Shown in pieces: positions 8,930 to 18,321 of a DNA stretch of 64,000 nucleotides (position 1 is its first letter; each line of letters starts with the position of its first letter). A model generated the notes under the pieces. It was not told the origin of the DNA. It did no database searches and saw only the letters and a program-made list of their open reading frames with translations. The DNA comes from Clostridiales bacterium (GTDB lineage: Bacteria; Bacillota; Clostridia; Lachnospirales; Lachnospiraceae), in assembly GCA_021204045.1 (NCBI GenBank), contig JAJQAA010000014.1, positions 1-64,000 on the forward strand, given 5' to 3'. A program made the translations under genes and the position numbers.

Positions 8930-10411
8930 ATGTCAGAAATACAGGATTATGCCATCCGGGTGGAGGATGTCAGCAAAATCTATAAATTGTATGAGAAGCC
9001 GATCGACCGGCTGAAGGAGTCCCTAAGCCCGACGCATCGAAATTATCATCGGGATTTTTTTGCGTTGGAACACATTTCCTTTCGCGTGGCGAAGGGGGAG
9101 ACCGTGGGCATCATCGGTACGAACGGTTCGGGTAAGTCGACGATTCTCAAGATCATCACTGGTGTGCTCACACCGACCTCCGGGCAGGTGCAGGTGGAAG
9201 GCGTGATTTCAGCTCTGCTTGAGTTGGGGGCAGGGTTTAACCAGGACTATACCGGCATTGAGAACATTTATATGAACGGTACGATGATGGGATTTTCGCG
9301 CAAAGAGATGGATGCGAAGCTGCCGGATATTCTCGAATTCGCGGATATTGGTGATTTTGTTTACCAACCGGTGAAGACCTATTCCAGCGGTATGTTTGTG
9401 CGTCTGGCGTTCGCGCTGGCGATCAACGTCGAGCCGGAGATTCTGATTGTCGACGAGGCTTTGTCGGTGGGCGACGTCTTTTTTCAGTCCAAATGTTACC
9501 GGCGTATGGAGGAGATCCGGGAAAGTGGCACGACGATCCTGATGGTGACACATGACATGGGCAGCGTGATCAAGTATTGCGACCGGGTCGTTCTTTTGAA
9601 TAAGGGCCATTTTATTGCCGAGGGAGAACCAGGGCGGATGGTGGATCTGTACAAAAAGATCCTCGCCAATCAGATGGATGATCTGGAAGAGGAACTGCTG
9701 GAGATGAATGACTTTTCCGGTGGGATCACGGATGGAGAACCCGGTTCAGGGGATTCCGGCGCAGGAACGGACGCTGTGAGAAACGGCAGAAAGGCCGGAA
9801 GTGATGAACAGGGACAGGGTCAGGCGGCCACAGGCAAAACGCGCCGATCCTCCGGCAGTTTAATGAAAGACCACCTCACGATCAACCTGAACCGCACGGA
9901 GTACGGCAATGGTAAGGCGGAAATTTATGATCTCGGCCTGTATGACGGCCGCGGCAATTTGACAAATCTGCTCCTGAAGGGCGAGTATTTTGAGATTCAT
10001 GAGAAAATTCGCTTTTTTGAATCGATCCAGGCGCCGATTTTTACCTACACGATTAAGGACAAAAAGGGCATGGATCTGAGCGGTACCAATACGATGTTTG
10101 AGGGCCTCGATATTCGCCCGGTGGACCGCGGCGACGAGTATGAAGTGGTTTTCCGGCAGAAGATGACGCTGCAGGGCGGCGAGTATCTGCTCTCGATGAG
10201 CTGCACCGGTTTTGAGCAGGGGGAACACACCGTATATCACCGGCTCTACGACGTCGCAAATATTACGGTGATTTCCAACAAAAATACGGTGGGCGTCTAT
10301 GATATGGAGTCCGAGGTGAAGGTGACGCGAAGAGACGGCGGCATGCAGGCGCCGGAGGATGACAGGATGGTTACGGAGCCGGGAGCAGCGGCCGCGAAGG
10401 GACAGCGATGA
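8930..10411 (+). CDS. ABC transporter ATPase of the polysaccharide-export (Wzt/TagH) type
   Basis: A 493-residue protein. The ATPase domain (about 5-250) has the Walker A motif GTNGSGKST near 63-71, a YSSGM signature and the Walker B/switch LIVDEALSVGD, the variants typical of exporters of teichoic acid and O-antigen. After an acidic low-complexity linker (about 250-310) comes a C-terminal domain (about 310-460) like the Wzt carbohydrate-recognition domain, which in E. coli O9a reads the terminal modification of the glycan. The ATG at 8930 is supported by GGAAGGG; a TTG at 8915 is less likely. The stop overlaps the next gene (ATGA). No matching permease gene is present in the window, which is odd because the two are normally adjacent. 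Confidence 0.9.
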   Translation: MSEIQDYAIRVEDVSKIYKLYEKPIDRLKESLSPTHRNYHRDFFALEHISFRVAKGETVGIIGTNGSGKSTILKIITGVLTPTSGQVQVEGVISALLELGAGFNQDYTGIENIYMNGTMMGFSRKEMDAKLPDILEFADIGDFVYQPVKTYSSGMFVRLAFALAINVEPEILIVDEALSVGDVFFQSKCYRRMEEIRESGTTILMVTHDMGSVIKYCDRVVLLNKGHFIAEGEPGRMVDLYKKILANQMDDLEEELLEMNDFSGGITDGEPGSGDSGAGTDAVRNGRKAGSDEQGQGQAATGKTRRSSGSLMKDHLTINLNRTEYGNGKAEIYDLGLYDGRGNLTNLLLKGEYFEIHEKIRFFESIQAPIFTYTIKDKKGMDLSGTNTMFEGLDIRPVDRGDEYEVVFRQKMTLQGGEYLLSMSCTGFEQGEHTVYHRLYDVANITVISNKNTVGVYDMESEVKVTRRDGGMQAPEDDRMVTEPGAAAAKGQR

Positions 10412-13400
10412 AGCGAATTGACGATGAGATTCAGATGCTCTTAAAAGAGCATCATGGCGATATACCTGAGATTCTGGCGGCGAATGAGCGGCTGGATGTT
10501 CTGTACGCGCTTTCCGGGCAGCGGGAGCTGCTGCTGGAGTGGTACGATTTCCGGCGGGACGGCGCGCTTTTGCAGGTCGGTGCGGATTACGGCGCGATGA
10601 CCGGCCTGTTTTGTGCGCGCGTCGGTGCGGTGACGGTGCTTGACGAGGATGAGAATGTGCTGCGGACGGTGCGGCTGCGCTATCCGGATGCAGATAAGAT
10701 TGCCTGTGAGAAGGGCAGTCTGACTGAATATGCCGGGCAGAAGGCCGCAACATTTGATTATGTGGTTTTTACCGGCACGCTGACTGCATCGTATGAAGCG
10801 GATATTGTGGCAGCAAAGCGCCTTCTGAAGCCGGACGGCGTGCTGATCGTAGCGGCGGCCAATGCGCTGGGCATGAAGTATTTCGCGGGCAGCCGCGCGG
10901 AAGACGCGATGCTGACAAAGAGCGAGCTAACAAGGTTGCTTGGCGGCAATTTGAAATTTTACTATCCGACACCGGATTACCGCACGCCGGTGAGTATCTA
11001 TTCGGATGCGCGCCTGCCGAAAAAGGGCGATCTCACGCGCGTGACGCCGGCCTATGATTATCCGCCTTATCATATGATGGATCAGGGGGAGAAGTACGAC
11101 GCCGCCTGTGAGGCGGGGATTTTCGACCAGATCGCCAATTCGTATCTGGTGTTCTGGAGTCCTGACGAGGAGCGTCTTTGCGAGGACGATGAATATATTT
11201 TTATCAAATATAATAAGACGCGCCGTGAGCGTTTCCAGATCCGGACGAGCATCCGCGAGAAAAGGCGGACGGACAGCCCGGCTGAGAGCCGGCGGGAGCG
11301 CTATATCGAGAAGGCGGCTCTGGGCCGGGAGGGCGCGGAGCATATTGCGTCATTCCGGGAAAAACAGGAGAAGCTGACACAGCAGCACCGGGCCCTGTAT
11401 GTGGCGCCGGTCTCCTTTCAGCCGGAGCGCAATGTGGCGCTTTTTCCGTATCTGGTCGGTGAGACCTGGTCGGAGCGTCTTGGCGCGCGGATCGCGGGCG
11501 GTGTACTGCCTCTGGATGCTCTGCGTGAGGCCATGGATCCGATCTTTGATATTGAACCGGAATACCGGAGATCGTTTGCGCGGACGGGAGATTTTCTGGA
11601 AGTGTTTGGCGCAGGGCTTTCCGGGGAGGAGCTGGCGCAGCTGGATGATGACACGGCGTGTGCGGTTTCCAATATTGACGCGCTGTTTGAAAATATGCTT
11701 CTGACGGACAAAGGACTCTATTGTCTCGATTATGAGTGGGTTTTTGCGTTTCCGGTGCCGGAGCATTTTGTGCGTTACCGCATTCTTTATTATTTTTATG
11801 AACAGTATTCGAGCGTGATGAACCATACGGGCCTGGAAGAGATTCTGGACGCGTTTGGGATTACGCCGGAGCTTGCTGCGATTTATCGCAGGATGGAAGA
11901 AAATTTCCAGGATTATGTGCATGGAGAAAACCAGCAGCTCTATCTGGGCAATTATATGGTTTATTCGCGCGGCGTGCGGGAGATCCGGCAGACAGAAAGC
12001 GACCTGGCGCGTGCCCGCGAGCGGATCGAGCAGATGAAGATTCACAGCCGCGAGAAAGACGTGGAGATCCGCAAGATCAACGAGGTGCAGCGTCTGACGC
12101 AGAACCATGTGACAAATCTGGAGACCATGATCCGCGATCTGCGTCATGAGATCGATGAAATGGGAAAGACGCTGACGTACCTGAATGATCACGAAGCGAT
12201 TCTTTCCAAATGCCGCCGCCGTCTGGGCGACGCGTTTAACCGGAAATATCCGAAAGGCTCCGTGGAGCGCAAGAAGCTGCAGTATAAGAAAGAATACCTG
12301 CTGCATCCGATCCGTTCGGCGCGCTATTACGCGACGCCGGAGGGTAGAAACATGCGGGACGGCGATTTTAATATCGGCGACAGCTACCGGCAGCACGGCC
12401 GCCTTCGGTTTGACACGGTCAGCGATCCGGAGGTATCGATCATTATCCCGGTTTACAACCAGATTCATTATACGTATGCCTGCCTGGTGTCGATTCTGGA
12501 AAATACGCAGGACGTGTCTTATGAAGTAATTATCGCGGACGACAGATCGACCGACGCGACGGAGCATCTGTCTGAGTACGCGCAGGGGCTGCTTATCTGT
12601 CGCACCAGTGAAAATCAGGGGTTTTTGCGTAACTGCAATAATGCGGCGCGTCATGCCCGCGGCAAGTATATCATGTTTTTGAATAACGACACGCAGGTGA
12701 CGCCGGGCTGGCTGAGTTCCCTTGTGAATCTGATCCGGTCGGATCCCACGATTGGTATGGTCGGCTCGAAGCTGGTTTATCCGGATGGCCGTTTGCAGGA
12801 GGCCGGCGGTATTATCTGGAGCGACGGTTCCGGGTGGAATTATGGCCGCCTCGACAATCCGGACAAGCCGGAGTATAATTATGTCAAGGACGTCGATTAT
12901 ATCTCAGGGGCGGCGATCCTTCTTTCCGCGGATTTGTGGAGGAAGATTGGCGGCTTTGATACGCGATATGCCCCGGCCTACTGCGAGGATTCCGATCTGG
13001 CCTTCGCGGTCAGGAGAGAGGGACTGCGTGTGGTCTACCAGCCGTTGTCAAAGGTCATTCATTTTGAGGGCGTTTCCAACGGCACAGACGTGCAGGGAAC
13101 GGGCCTGAAGCGTTACCAGGTGGTCAACGCGGAAAAGCTGAAGGAAAAATGGGCGGCGGAGCTGAAGTACCAGTGCGAGAACGATGGCAACCCTGACCCG
13201 TTCCGCGCGCGTGAGCGCAGCAAAGACAAAAAAATTATCCTGGTGGTCGACCACTATGTACCGACCTGGGATAAGGACGCCGGTTCCAAGACGACGTTCC
13301 AGTATCTGAAAATGTTTTTGAGCAAGGGATATGTGGTCAAATTCCTCGGCGACAATTTTATGCACGAGGAGCCTTACGCGACGCGGCTGGAACAGATGGG

Positions 13401-14349
13401 GATCGAGGTACTGCATGGGCCGGAGTACCAGAGCGGGATCTGGAAATGGCTGCGCGACCATGGAGACGATATTGCGGTTGCCTATCTGAATCGTCCGCAC
13501 ATTGCCTCAAAATATGTCGATTACATTCTGGACAATACCGATATAAAGGTAATCTATTACGGCCATGATCTGCATTTCCTGCGCGAGAGCCGGGAGTATC
13601 AGATTACCGGTGATCCGAAGATCCGCGCGGACGCGGAGTACTGGAAATCCGTGGAGCTGACGCTGATGAGCAAAGCGGCGGCTTCCTACTATCCGTCCTG
13701 CGTGGAGCGTGACGCGATCCGCGAGATTGACCCGACAATCAACGTGAAGGACATCACGGCCTATGTTTACGAAAAATTTCGGGACGATATCCCGATGGAC
13801 TTTGAAAAACGGGAAGGTCTGTTGTTTGTAGGCGGATTCGCGCATCCGCCGAATGCGGACGCGGTACTGTGGTTTGCGCGGGAAATCTATCCGCGAATTC
13901 GTGCCCGCTTTACAGAGGCTGCGCTGATGCCGCCGGAATTTATCGTTGTCAGCTCCAAGGTGACTGAGGAGATTCAGGCACTGCAGCAGCCGGGCAATGG
14001 TATTATCATCCGCGGATTTGTTTCGGATGAGGAGCTGGAGCGTCTCTATTCGACGTGTCGTCTTGTTGTCGTGCCGCTGCGCTACGGGGCCGGGGTCAAG
14101 GGCAAGGTTGTCGAAGCCATTTACAACGGCGCGCCGATCATCACGACCAATGTCGGCGCGGAGGGGATCCCGCAGGTTGAGGATGTGCTGGTGGTCGAGG
14201 ACGATCTGGAGCAGTTTGCACAGAAAACGGCGGATCTCTATCAGGATACGGCCGCGTGCCGTGAACTCTGTGAGAAGACGCAGGAGTATATCTGCCGCCA
14301 TTTCAGCGTCGACGCGGCTTGGCGGATGATTGCGGAAGATTTCGAGTAA
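10408..14349 (+). CDS. Giant multidomain glycosyltransferase: methyltransferase, coiled coil, GT2 and GT4
   Basis: 1313 residues. The N-terminal part (about 30-175) looks like a SAM-dependent methyltransferase fold (LLQVGADYGAMTGLF, then VLDEDE as the acidic end of strand 2). A middle region (about 330-510) recalls small-molecule kinase-like folds (FENMLLTDKGLYCLDYEWVF), and a coiled coil covers about 520-595. A GT2 domain starts at about 674 (VSIIIPVYNQ, IADDRSTD, FLNNDTQV, EDSDLAF). A GT4-type domain runs from about 943 to the end (VVDHYVPTWDKDAGSKTT, LFVGGFAHPPNADA, then GAGVKGKVVEA). It is translationally coupled to the ABC ATPase by an ATGA overlap. It probably builds, and may methylate, the glycan chain. 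The order of reactions and the sugars are not predictable. Confidence 0.85.
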   Translation: MKRIDDEIQMLLKEHHGDIPEILAANERLDVLYALSGQRELLLEWYDFRRDGALLQVGADYGAMTGLFCARVGAVTVLDEDENVLRTVRLRYPDADKIACEKGSLTEYAGQKAATFDYVVFTGTLTASYEADIVAAKRLLKPDGVLIVAAANALGMKYFAGSRAEDAMLTKSELTRLLGGNLKFYYPTPDYRTPVSIYSDARLPKKGDLTRVTPAYDYPPYHMMDQGEKYDAACEAGIFDQIANSYLVFWSPDEERLCEDDEYIFIKYNKTRRERFQIRTSIREKRRTDSPAESRRERYIEKAALGREGAEHIASFREKQEKLTQQHRALYVAPVSFQPERNVALFPYLVGETWSERLGARIAGGVLPLDALREAMDPIFDIEPEYRRSFARTGDFLEVFGAGLSGEELAQLDDDTACAVSNIDALFENMLLTDKGLYCLDYEWVFAFPVPEHFVRYRILYYFYEQYSSVMNHTGLEEILDAFGITPELAAIYRRMEENFQDYVHGENQQLYLGNYMVYSRGVREIRQTESDLARARERIEQMKIHSREKDVEIRKINEVQRLTQNHVTNLETMIRDLRHEIDEMGKTLTYLNDHEAILSKCRRRLGDAFNRKYPKGSVERKKLQYKKEYLLHPIRSARYYATPEGRNMRDGDFNIGDSYRQHGRLRFDTVSDPEVSIIIPVYNQIHYTYACLVSILENTQDVSYEVIIADDRSTDATEHLSEYAQGLLICRTSENQGFLRNCNNAARHARGKYIMFLNNDTQVTPGWLSSLVNLIRSDPTIGMVGSKLVYPDGRLQEAGGIIWSDGSGWNYGRLDNPDKPEYNYVKDVDYISGAAILLSADLWRKIGGFDTRYAPAYCEDSDLAFAVRREGLRVVYQPLSKVIHFEGVSNGTDVQGTGLKRYQVVNAEKLKEKWAAELKYQCENDGNPDPFRARERSKDKKIILVVDHYVPTWDKDAGSKTTFQYLKMFLSKGYVVKFLGDNFMHEEPYATRLEQMGIEVLHGPEYQSGIWKWLRDHGDDIAVAYLNRPHIASKYVDYILDNTDIKVIYYGHDLHFLRESREYQITGDPKIRADAEYWKSVELTLMSKAAASYYPSCVERDAIREIDPTINVKDITAYVYEKFRDDIPMDFEKREGLLFVGGFAHPPNADAVLWFAREIYPRIRARFTEAALMPPEFIVVSSKVTEEIQALQQPGNGIIIRGFVSDEELERLYSTCRLVVVPLRYGAGVKGKVVEAIYNGAPIITTNVGAEGIPQVEDVLVVEDDLEQFAQKTADLYQDTAACRELCEKTQEYICRHFSVDAAWRMIAEDFE

Positions 14350-14361
14350 AGGAAGAAAATC

Positions 14362-15087
14362 ATGCAGGCAATTTTACTGGCGGGCGGTCTGGGAACACGG
14401 CTGCGGAGCGTGGTCAGCGACCGGCCGAAGCCGATGGCCCTGATCAATGGCCGTCCGTTTATGGAATATGTGGTTCATGAGCTGGCGAAGGCCGGGATCA
14501 CGGATATGATCTTTGCCGTGGGATACCGGGGGGAAATCGTCCAGGAGTATTTTGGTGACGGCAGCCGTTTTACGGCTCCGGACGGGCAGCGGCTGACCAT
14601 GCAGTATGCGTGGGAGAAAGAGCTGCTCGGCACGGCGGGCGCGATCAGAAACGCGGCGGAGTATATCACGGATGAGACGTTTTTTGTGCTAAACGCGGAT
14701 ACGTTTTACCAGATTGATTATCAGCGCCTGTGCGGTATCCAGAAGGAAAAGAGCCTGGATATGGCGCTGGTGCTGCGCGCGGTGCCGGACATTACCCGCT
14801 ACGGCGAGGCGCGGCTGAAGGAGGGGCGTCTGACGGCGTTCAATGAAAAGACGGCCGAGGTTCGCCCGGGCACAATCAACGGCGGCATCTATTATATGAA
14901 GCGGGAGCTGCTGGAGACGATCCCGGAAGGGAAAGTATCGCTGGAAAATGAGATGATCCCGCGCTGGCTGCGGGAGGAACGCCGCCTTGGCGGCATTGTC
15001 CATGACGGATATTTCATTGACATCGGCATTCCGGAGGCTTATTATCGGTTTATTGAGGATGTGGAGAAAGGAGTCGTTGTATGGTAA
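14362..15087 (+). CDS. hddC: D-glycero-alpha-D-manno-heptose 1-phosphate nucleotidyltransferase (HddC-like)
   Basis: A 241-residue sugar-phosphate nucleotidyltransferase that begins MQAILLAGGLGTRLRSVVSD with the RPKPM block, followed by GTAGAI and NADTFY (metal-binding Asp). Sequence style and neighbours match HddC, which makes GDP-D-glycero-alpha-D-manno-heptose from the 1-phosphate and GTP. The gene starts at 14362 behind AAAGGAAG, 12 bases after the giant transferase, and overlaps hddA by 7 bases. Guanylyl specificity is inferred from the linked hddA, gmhB and gmhA genes; on sequence alone another NDP-sugar is possible. Confidence 0.85.
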   Translation: MQAILLAGGLGTRLRSVVSDRPKPMALINGRPFMEYVVHELAKAGITDMIFAVGYRGEIVQEYFGDGSRFTAPDGQRLTMQYAWEKELLGTAGAIRNAAEYITDETFFVLNADTFYQIDYQRLCGIQKEKSLDMALVLRAVPDITRYGEARLKEGRLTAFNEKTAEVRPGTINGGIYYMKRELLETIPEGKVSLENEMIPRWLREERRLGGIVHDGYFIDIGIPEAYYRFIEDVEKGVVVW

Positions 15088-16151
15088 TCAGAGGACGGGC
15101 TCCGCTGCGCGTGAGCTTTGGCGGCGGCGGTACGGATGTGGCTCCTTTCTGTGTGGAGCAGGGCGGCGCGATCATCGGCAGCACGATCAACAAATACGCC
15201 TACTGTTCGATCGTGCCGCGAAGCGATGACCAGATCATTGTCCATTCCCTGGATTACGATATGACGGTCAAGTACAATACCAACGAGAATTATGTTTATG
15301 ACGGCAAACTTGACCTGGTGAAGGCGTCGCTGAAAGCGATGGATATCCGGGAAGGCTGCGAGGTTTATCTGCAGTGCGACGCGCCGCCGGGTTCCGGCCT
15401 GGGGACGTCCTCGACCGTGATTGTCTCGCTGCTGATCGCAATGGCCCGCTGGAAAGGACTGGAGATGGACGCCTATCGGCTTGCCGACCTGGCTTACCAG
15501 GTAGAGCGGGAGGATCTGCGGATCGACGGCGGTTACCAGGATCAGTACGCGGCGACGTTTGGCGGCTTCAATTTTATCGAGTTTCATGGCCGGAATAACG
15601 TGGTCGTAAATCCGCTCCGTATCAGGAAGGATATTATCCATGAGCTGCAGTACAACCTGCTGCTCTGTTATACCGGCAAGGTGCATGTATCGGCGAATAT
15701 CATCAAGGATCAGGTGCAGAATTACGAGAAGAAAGAGCCCTTTGAGGCGATGTGCGAGGTGAAGGCGCTGGCCTACGCGATGAAGGACGAGCTTTTAAAG
15801 GGCAATCTTTACAGCTTTGGCAGGCTGCTTAATTATGGCTGGGAGAGCAAGAAGCGGATGAGCAGCCGCATCACAAATCCGCAGATTGACCAGCTCTACA
15901 ATGAAGCGATGGCGGCCGGGGCGCTGGGCGGTAAGCTTCTGGGCGCCGGAGGCGGAGGCTATCTGCTGGTTTACTGCCCGTACAATGTCAAGCATCAGGT
16001 CGCGGCCCGGCTGGAGGCGCTGGGCGGCCAGCTGACGGACTGGGTGTTTGAGCTGCGGGGCGCGCAGTCCTGGATTGTGGATGAACAGCGATGGGAATAT
16101 GACCGGGTGAAAGTACACCTGCCAAATAAAAATTACGAATTCCCAGTGTGA
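15081..16151 (+). CDS. hddA: D-glycero-D-manno-heptose 7-phosphate kinase (GHMP kinase, HddA-like)
   Basis: A 356-residue GHMP kinase. The ATP-binding loop is APPGSGLGTSST at about 98-109, the N-terminal motif is GRAPLRVSFGGGGTD, and the C-terminal motif 3 is KLLGAGGGGYLL. HddA phosphorylates heptose 7-phosphate at C1 in the alpha configuration, the step that commits to the GDP-heptose rather than the ADP-heptose branch. GAGAAAGGAG lies 8 bases before the ATG at 15081, which overlaps the end of hddC. A 51-base gap precedes gmhB. Confidence 0.9.
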   Translation: MVIRGRAPLRVSFGGGGTDVAPFCVEQGGAIIGSTINKYAYCSIVPRSDDQIIVHSLDYDMTVKYNTNENYVYDGKLDLVKASLKAMDIREGCEVYLQCDAPPGSGLGTSSTVIVSLLIAMARWKGLEMDAYRLADLAYQVEREDLRIDGGYQDQYAATFGGFNFIEFHGRNNVVVNPLRIRKDIIHELQYNLLLCYTGKVHVSANIIKDQVQNYEKKEPFEAMCEVKALAYAMKDELLKGNLYSFGRLLNYGWESKKRMSSRITNPQIDQLYNEAMAAGALGGKLLGAGGGGYLLVYCPYNVKHQVAARLEALGGQLTDWVFELRGAQSWIVDEQRWEYDRVKVHLPNKNYEFPV

Positions 16152-16202
16152 TATTTGGACTGGATGAGTGTTTGAAACGGAAAACATGTGCGGAGGCGCG
16201 GC

Positions 16203-16868
16203 ATGGATAAAGTGGTTTTTCTCGACAGGGACGGGACGCTGAACCGGGAGATTCAATATCTTTACCGCAAGGAGGACCTGGAAATCTTTCCCGATGTGCC
16301 CGGGGCGCTGCGGATTTTGAAGCAGCAGGGCTATCGGCTTGTGGTGGTGACGAATCAGGCCGGCGTGGCGCGTGGGTACTACCGCGAGAGCGATGTGGAG
16401 GAGCTGCATCGCTATATGAATGAGCTTCTGAAAGCGCAGGGCGCTGAGATTGATCATTTTTTTTACTGCCCGCATCACCCGGAACACGGGAACGGGGCAT
16501 ACCGGACAGTTTGTCATTGCCGCAAGCCGGGCACCGGGATGCTTGAGATGGCGGAGCGGTATTATGATATTGATAAGTCGCGATCGTGGATGATCGGAGA
16601 CAAGCGGATTGATATCGAATGTGGTCGCAATTACGGCGTGCGTACGGCTCTGGTCGGCACCGGTTACGGAGCAGCTGAGCGGGAGAATATCCGCCGGGAG
16701 CTTGGTCCGGCTGCGCCGGGAGCGGATGAAGATAAAAAAGAATCCATTGCGTTATTGCCGTATGATCTGTACACGGATTGTTTGCAGGAAGCGGCAAAAG
16801 CTATTATCAGGATCGATCAAACGCAGCCGGACGGTCCGTTGGAAGAACAGAGGATGGAGGCATTATGA
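16203..16868 (+). CDS. gmhB: D-glycero-D-manno-heptose 1,7-bisphosphate phosphatase
   Basis: HAD-superfamily (IIIA) phosphatase of 221 residues. The nucleophile motif is FLDRDGTLN near the N-terminus, VVVTNQAGVARG is motif II, and MIGDKRID is the acidic motif. The Cys/His zinc loop (YCPHHPE, then CHCRKP) is typical of GmhB. It removes the 7-phosphate so that HddC can act. Start at ATG 16203 behind CGGAGGCG; the frame is open from a GTG at 16188, which has no good ribosome site. ATGA overlap with gmhA. The last 50 or so residues are hydrophilic and less conserved. Confidence 0.9.
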   Translation: MDKVVFLDRDGTLNREIQYLYRKEDLEIFPDVPGALRILKQQGYRLVVVTNQAGVARGYYRESDVEELHRYMNELLKAQGAEIDHFFYCPHHPEHGNGAYRTVCHCRKPGTGMLEMAERYYDIDKSRSWMIGDKRIDIECGRNYGVRTALVGTGYGAAERENIRRELGPAAPGADEDKKESIALLPYDLYTDCLQEAAKAIIRIDQTQPDGPLEEQRMEAL

Positions 16869-17515
16869 CACGGTCAGAGAATGAACAGGCAATTCTGGAT
16901 GAGCTGATTTGCCGCTACCCGCGGCTGGAGTCGGTGCGCGCCGCGGTTGCGGACGCGTTTGCGCTGATGGCGGATTGCTATGCACATGGCGGCAAGCTTC
17001 TGATTGCCGGAAACGGCGGAAGCTGTGCGGATGCCGGGCATATCGTCGGTGAGCTGATGAAAGGGTTTAAAATGCGGCGGCCTCTGTCCGCGGAGATGAA
17101 AAAACGTCTGGAGGAAGCGGATCCGGAAAACGGCCGGATGCTGGCGGAAAGCCTGCAGGGAAGCCTGATGGCGATTGATCTGACGGGTCACGCGGCGTTG
17201 TCTACCGCGTTTGCGAACGATGTTGACGGCGATCTGGCTTATGCACAGCAGATTTCCGGCTACGGCCGCGCCGGTGATGTTTTCCTGGGAATATCGACCT
17301 CGGGAAACGCGAAAAATGTGGATTACGCGGTGACAGCAGCACGGGCCTGCGGACTGAAGGTGATCGGTCTGACCGGGGGAAGCGGCGGACGCCTGGGGCG
17401 GCGCGCGGATGTGGCGGTCATTGTCCCGGAGACGGAGACTTTCAAGATCCAGGAGCTGCATCTGCCGGTTTATCACGCGTTGTGTTTAATGCTTGAGGAG
17501 CGATTTTTTGGATGA
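16865..17515 (+). CDS. gmhA: Phosphoheptose isomerase (SIS domain)
   Basis: Converts sedoheptulose 7-phosphate to D-glycero-D-manno-heptose 7-phosphate, the first step of the heptose pathway. The 216-residue SIS protein carries AGNGGSCADAGHIVGEL at about 45-61, FLGISTSGNAKNV and the C-terminal IQELHLPVYHALC helix with the catalytic His. The true start is ATG 16865 (ATGGAGG just upstream), overlapping the gmhB stop; an upstream start at 16778 would only read through gmhB. It overlaps the following glycosyltransferase by ATGA, so the whole block appears translationally coupled. Confidence 0.93.
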   Translation: MTRSENEQAILDELICRYPRLESVRAAVADAFALMADCYAHGGKLLIAGNGGSCADAGHIVGELMKGFKMRRPLSAEMKKRLEEADPENGRMLAESLQGSLMAIDLTGHAALSTAFANDVDGDLAYAQQISGYGRAGDVFLGISTSGNAKNVDYAVTAARACGLKVIGLTGGSGGRLGRRADVAVIVPETETFKIQELHLPVYHALCLMLEERFFG

Positions 17516-18321
17516 GAGACCATACTTTTGCAGTCTGCGCCTACGGAGATTCTCCTTATCTGGAGGCTTGTGTGCACTCCCTGCGGCGGCAATCCGTTCC
17601 GTCGAGGATCATTCTCTGTACCTCGACGCCGAGTCCGTTCCTTACGGCAATAGCGGAAAAGTATGATCTGCCGCTCTATATTCGGGAGGGTGCGAGCGAT
17701 ATCCGGGACGACTGGAATTTCGCTTACGAAAAAGCCGGGGACGGTCTGGTGACGATTGCGCATCAGGACGACTGCTATCATAAGGATTACGCGAAAGCGG
17801 TACAGGCCTGCTGGAAGCGTTATCCGGATACGACGGTTTTTTCGACGGACTGTGTGATTTTAAAAGAAGGAACATTGCAGCGACAGGGCATTGTCCATCT
17901 GGTCAAACGCCTGTTACGACTGCCGCTGCGCCTGCGCTGTTTTGCGGACAGGGTTGCAGTAAAGCGGGCAGCTCTGCGGTTTGGCAACCCGATCATCTGT
18001 CCGTCGTGCACCTACGACAAGGACGCGATCGGGGTGTCGTTGTTTGTCTCGCCGCTTAAATTCGCGCTTGACTGGGATACGATGTGGGAGCTGGCGGCGC
18101 GGCCGGGACGTTTTATCTGCGATGAGCGGGCGCTGCTGCGTTACCGCATCCATGATGGAGCGACGACGAAAGCATTCATCGAAAATCACGGACGGGCCGC
18201 CGATGAGACGGCGATGTACCGGAAAATATGGCCGGAGCCGATGGTAAAGCTGCTGATGTTCTTTTACCGGGGCGCGTATCTGGCTTATGGGAAAAAGCGA
18301 GGAACAGGAGGAACGGGTTGA
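17512..18321 (+). CDS. GT2-family glycosyltransferase
   Basis: A 269-residue GT-A-like transferase. The N-terminal strand FAVCAYGDSPYLEACVHSL is followed by a nucleotide-binding region, and the usual DxD is replaced by HQDD (around residues 84-87), a variant seen in other surface-glycan transferases. The C-terminal part has LDWDTMWEL and a basic tail. It lies directly after the heptose genes and overlaps both neighbours by a few bases, so it may transfer heptose, but that is inference from position only. Confidence 0.75.
   Translation: MRDHTFAVCAYGDSPYLEACVHSLRRQSVPSRIILCTSTPSPFLTAIAEKYDLPLYIREGASDIRDDWNFAYEKAGDGLVTIAHQDDCYHKDYAKAVQACWKRYPDTTVFSTDCVILKEGTLQRQGIVHLVKRLLRLPLRLRCFADRVAVKRAALRFGNPIICPSCTYDKDAIGVSLFVSPLKFALDWDTMWELAARPGRFICDERALLRYRIHDGATTKAFIENHGRAADETAMYRKIWPEPMVKLLMFFYRGAYLAYGKKRGTGGTG

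Noticed and set aside
11350-12654. 434-residue frame on the minus strand
   Set aside because: Antisense to the giant glycosyltransferase, whose motifs are intact throughout.
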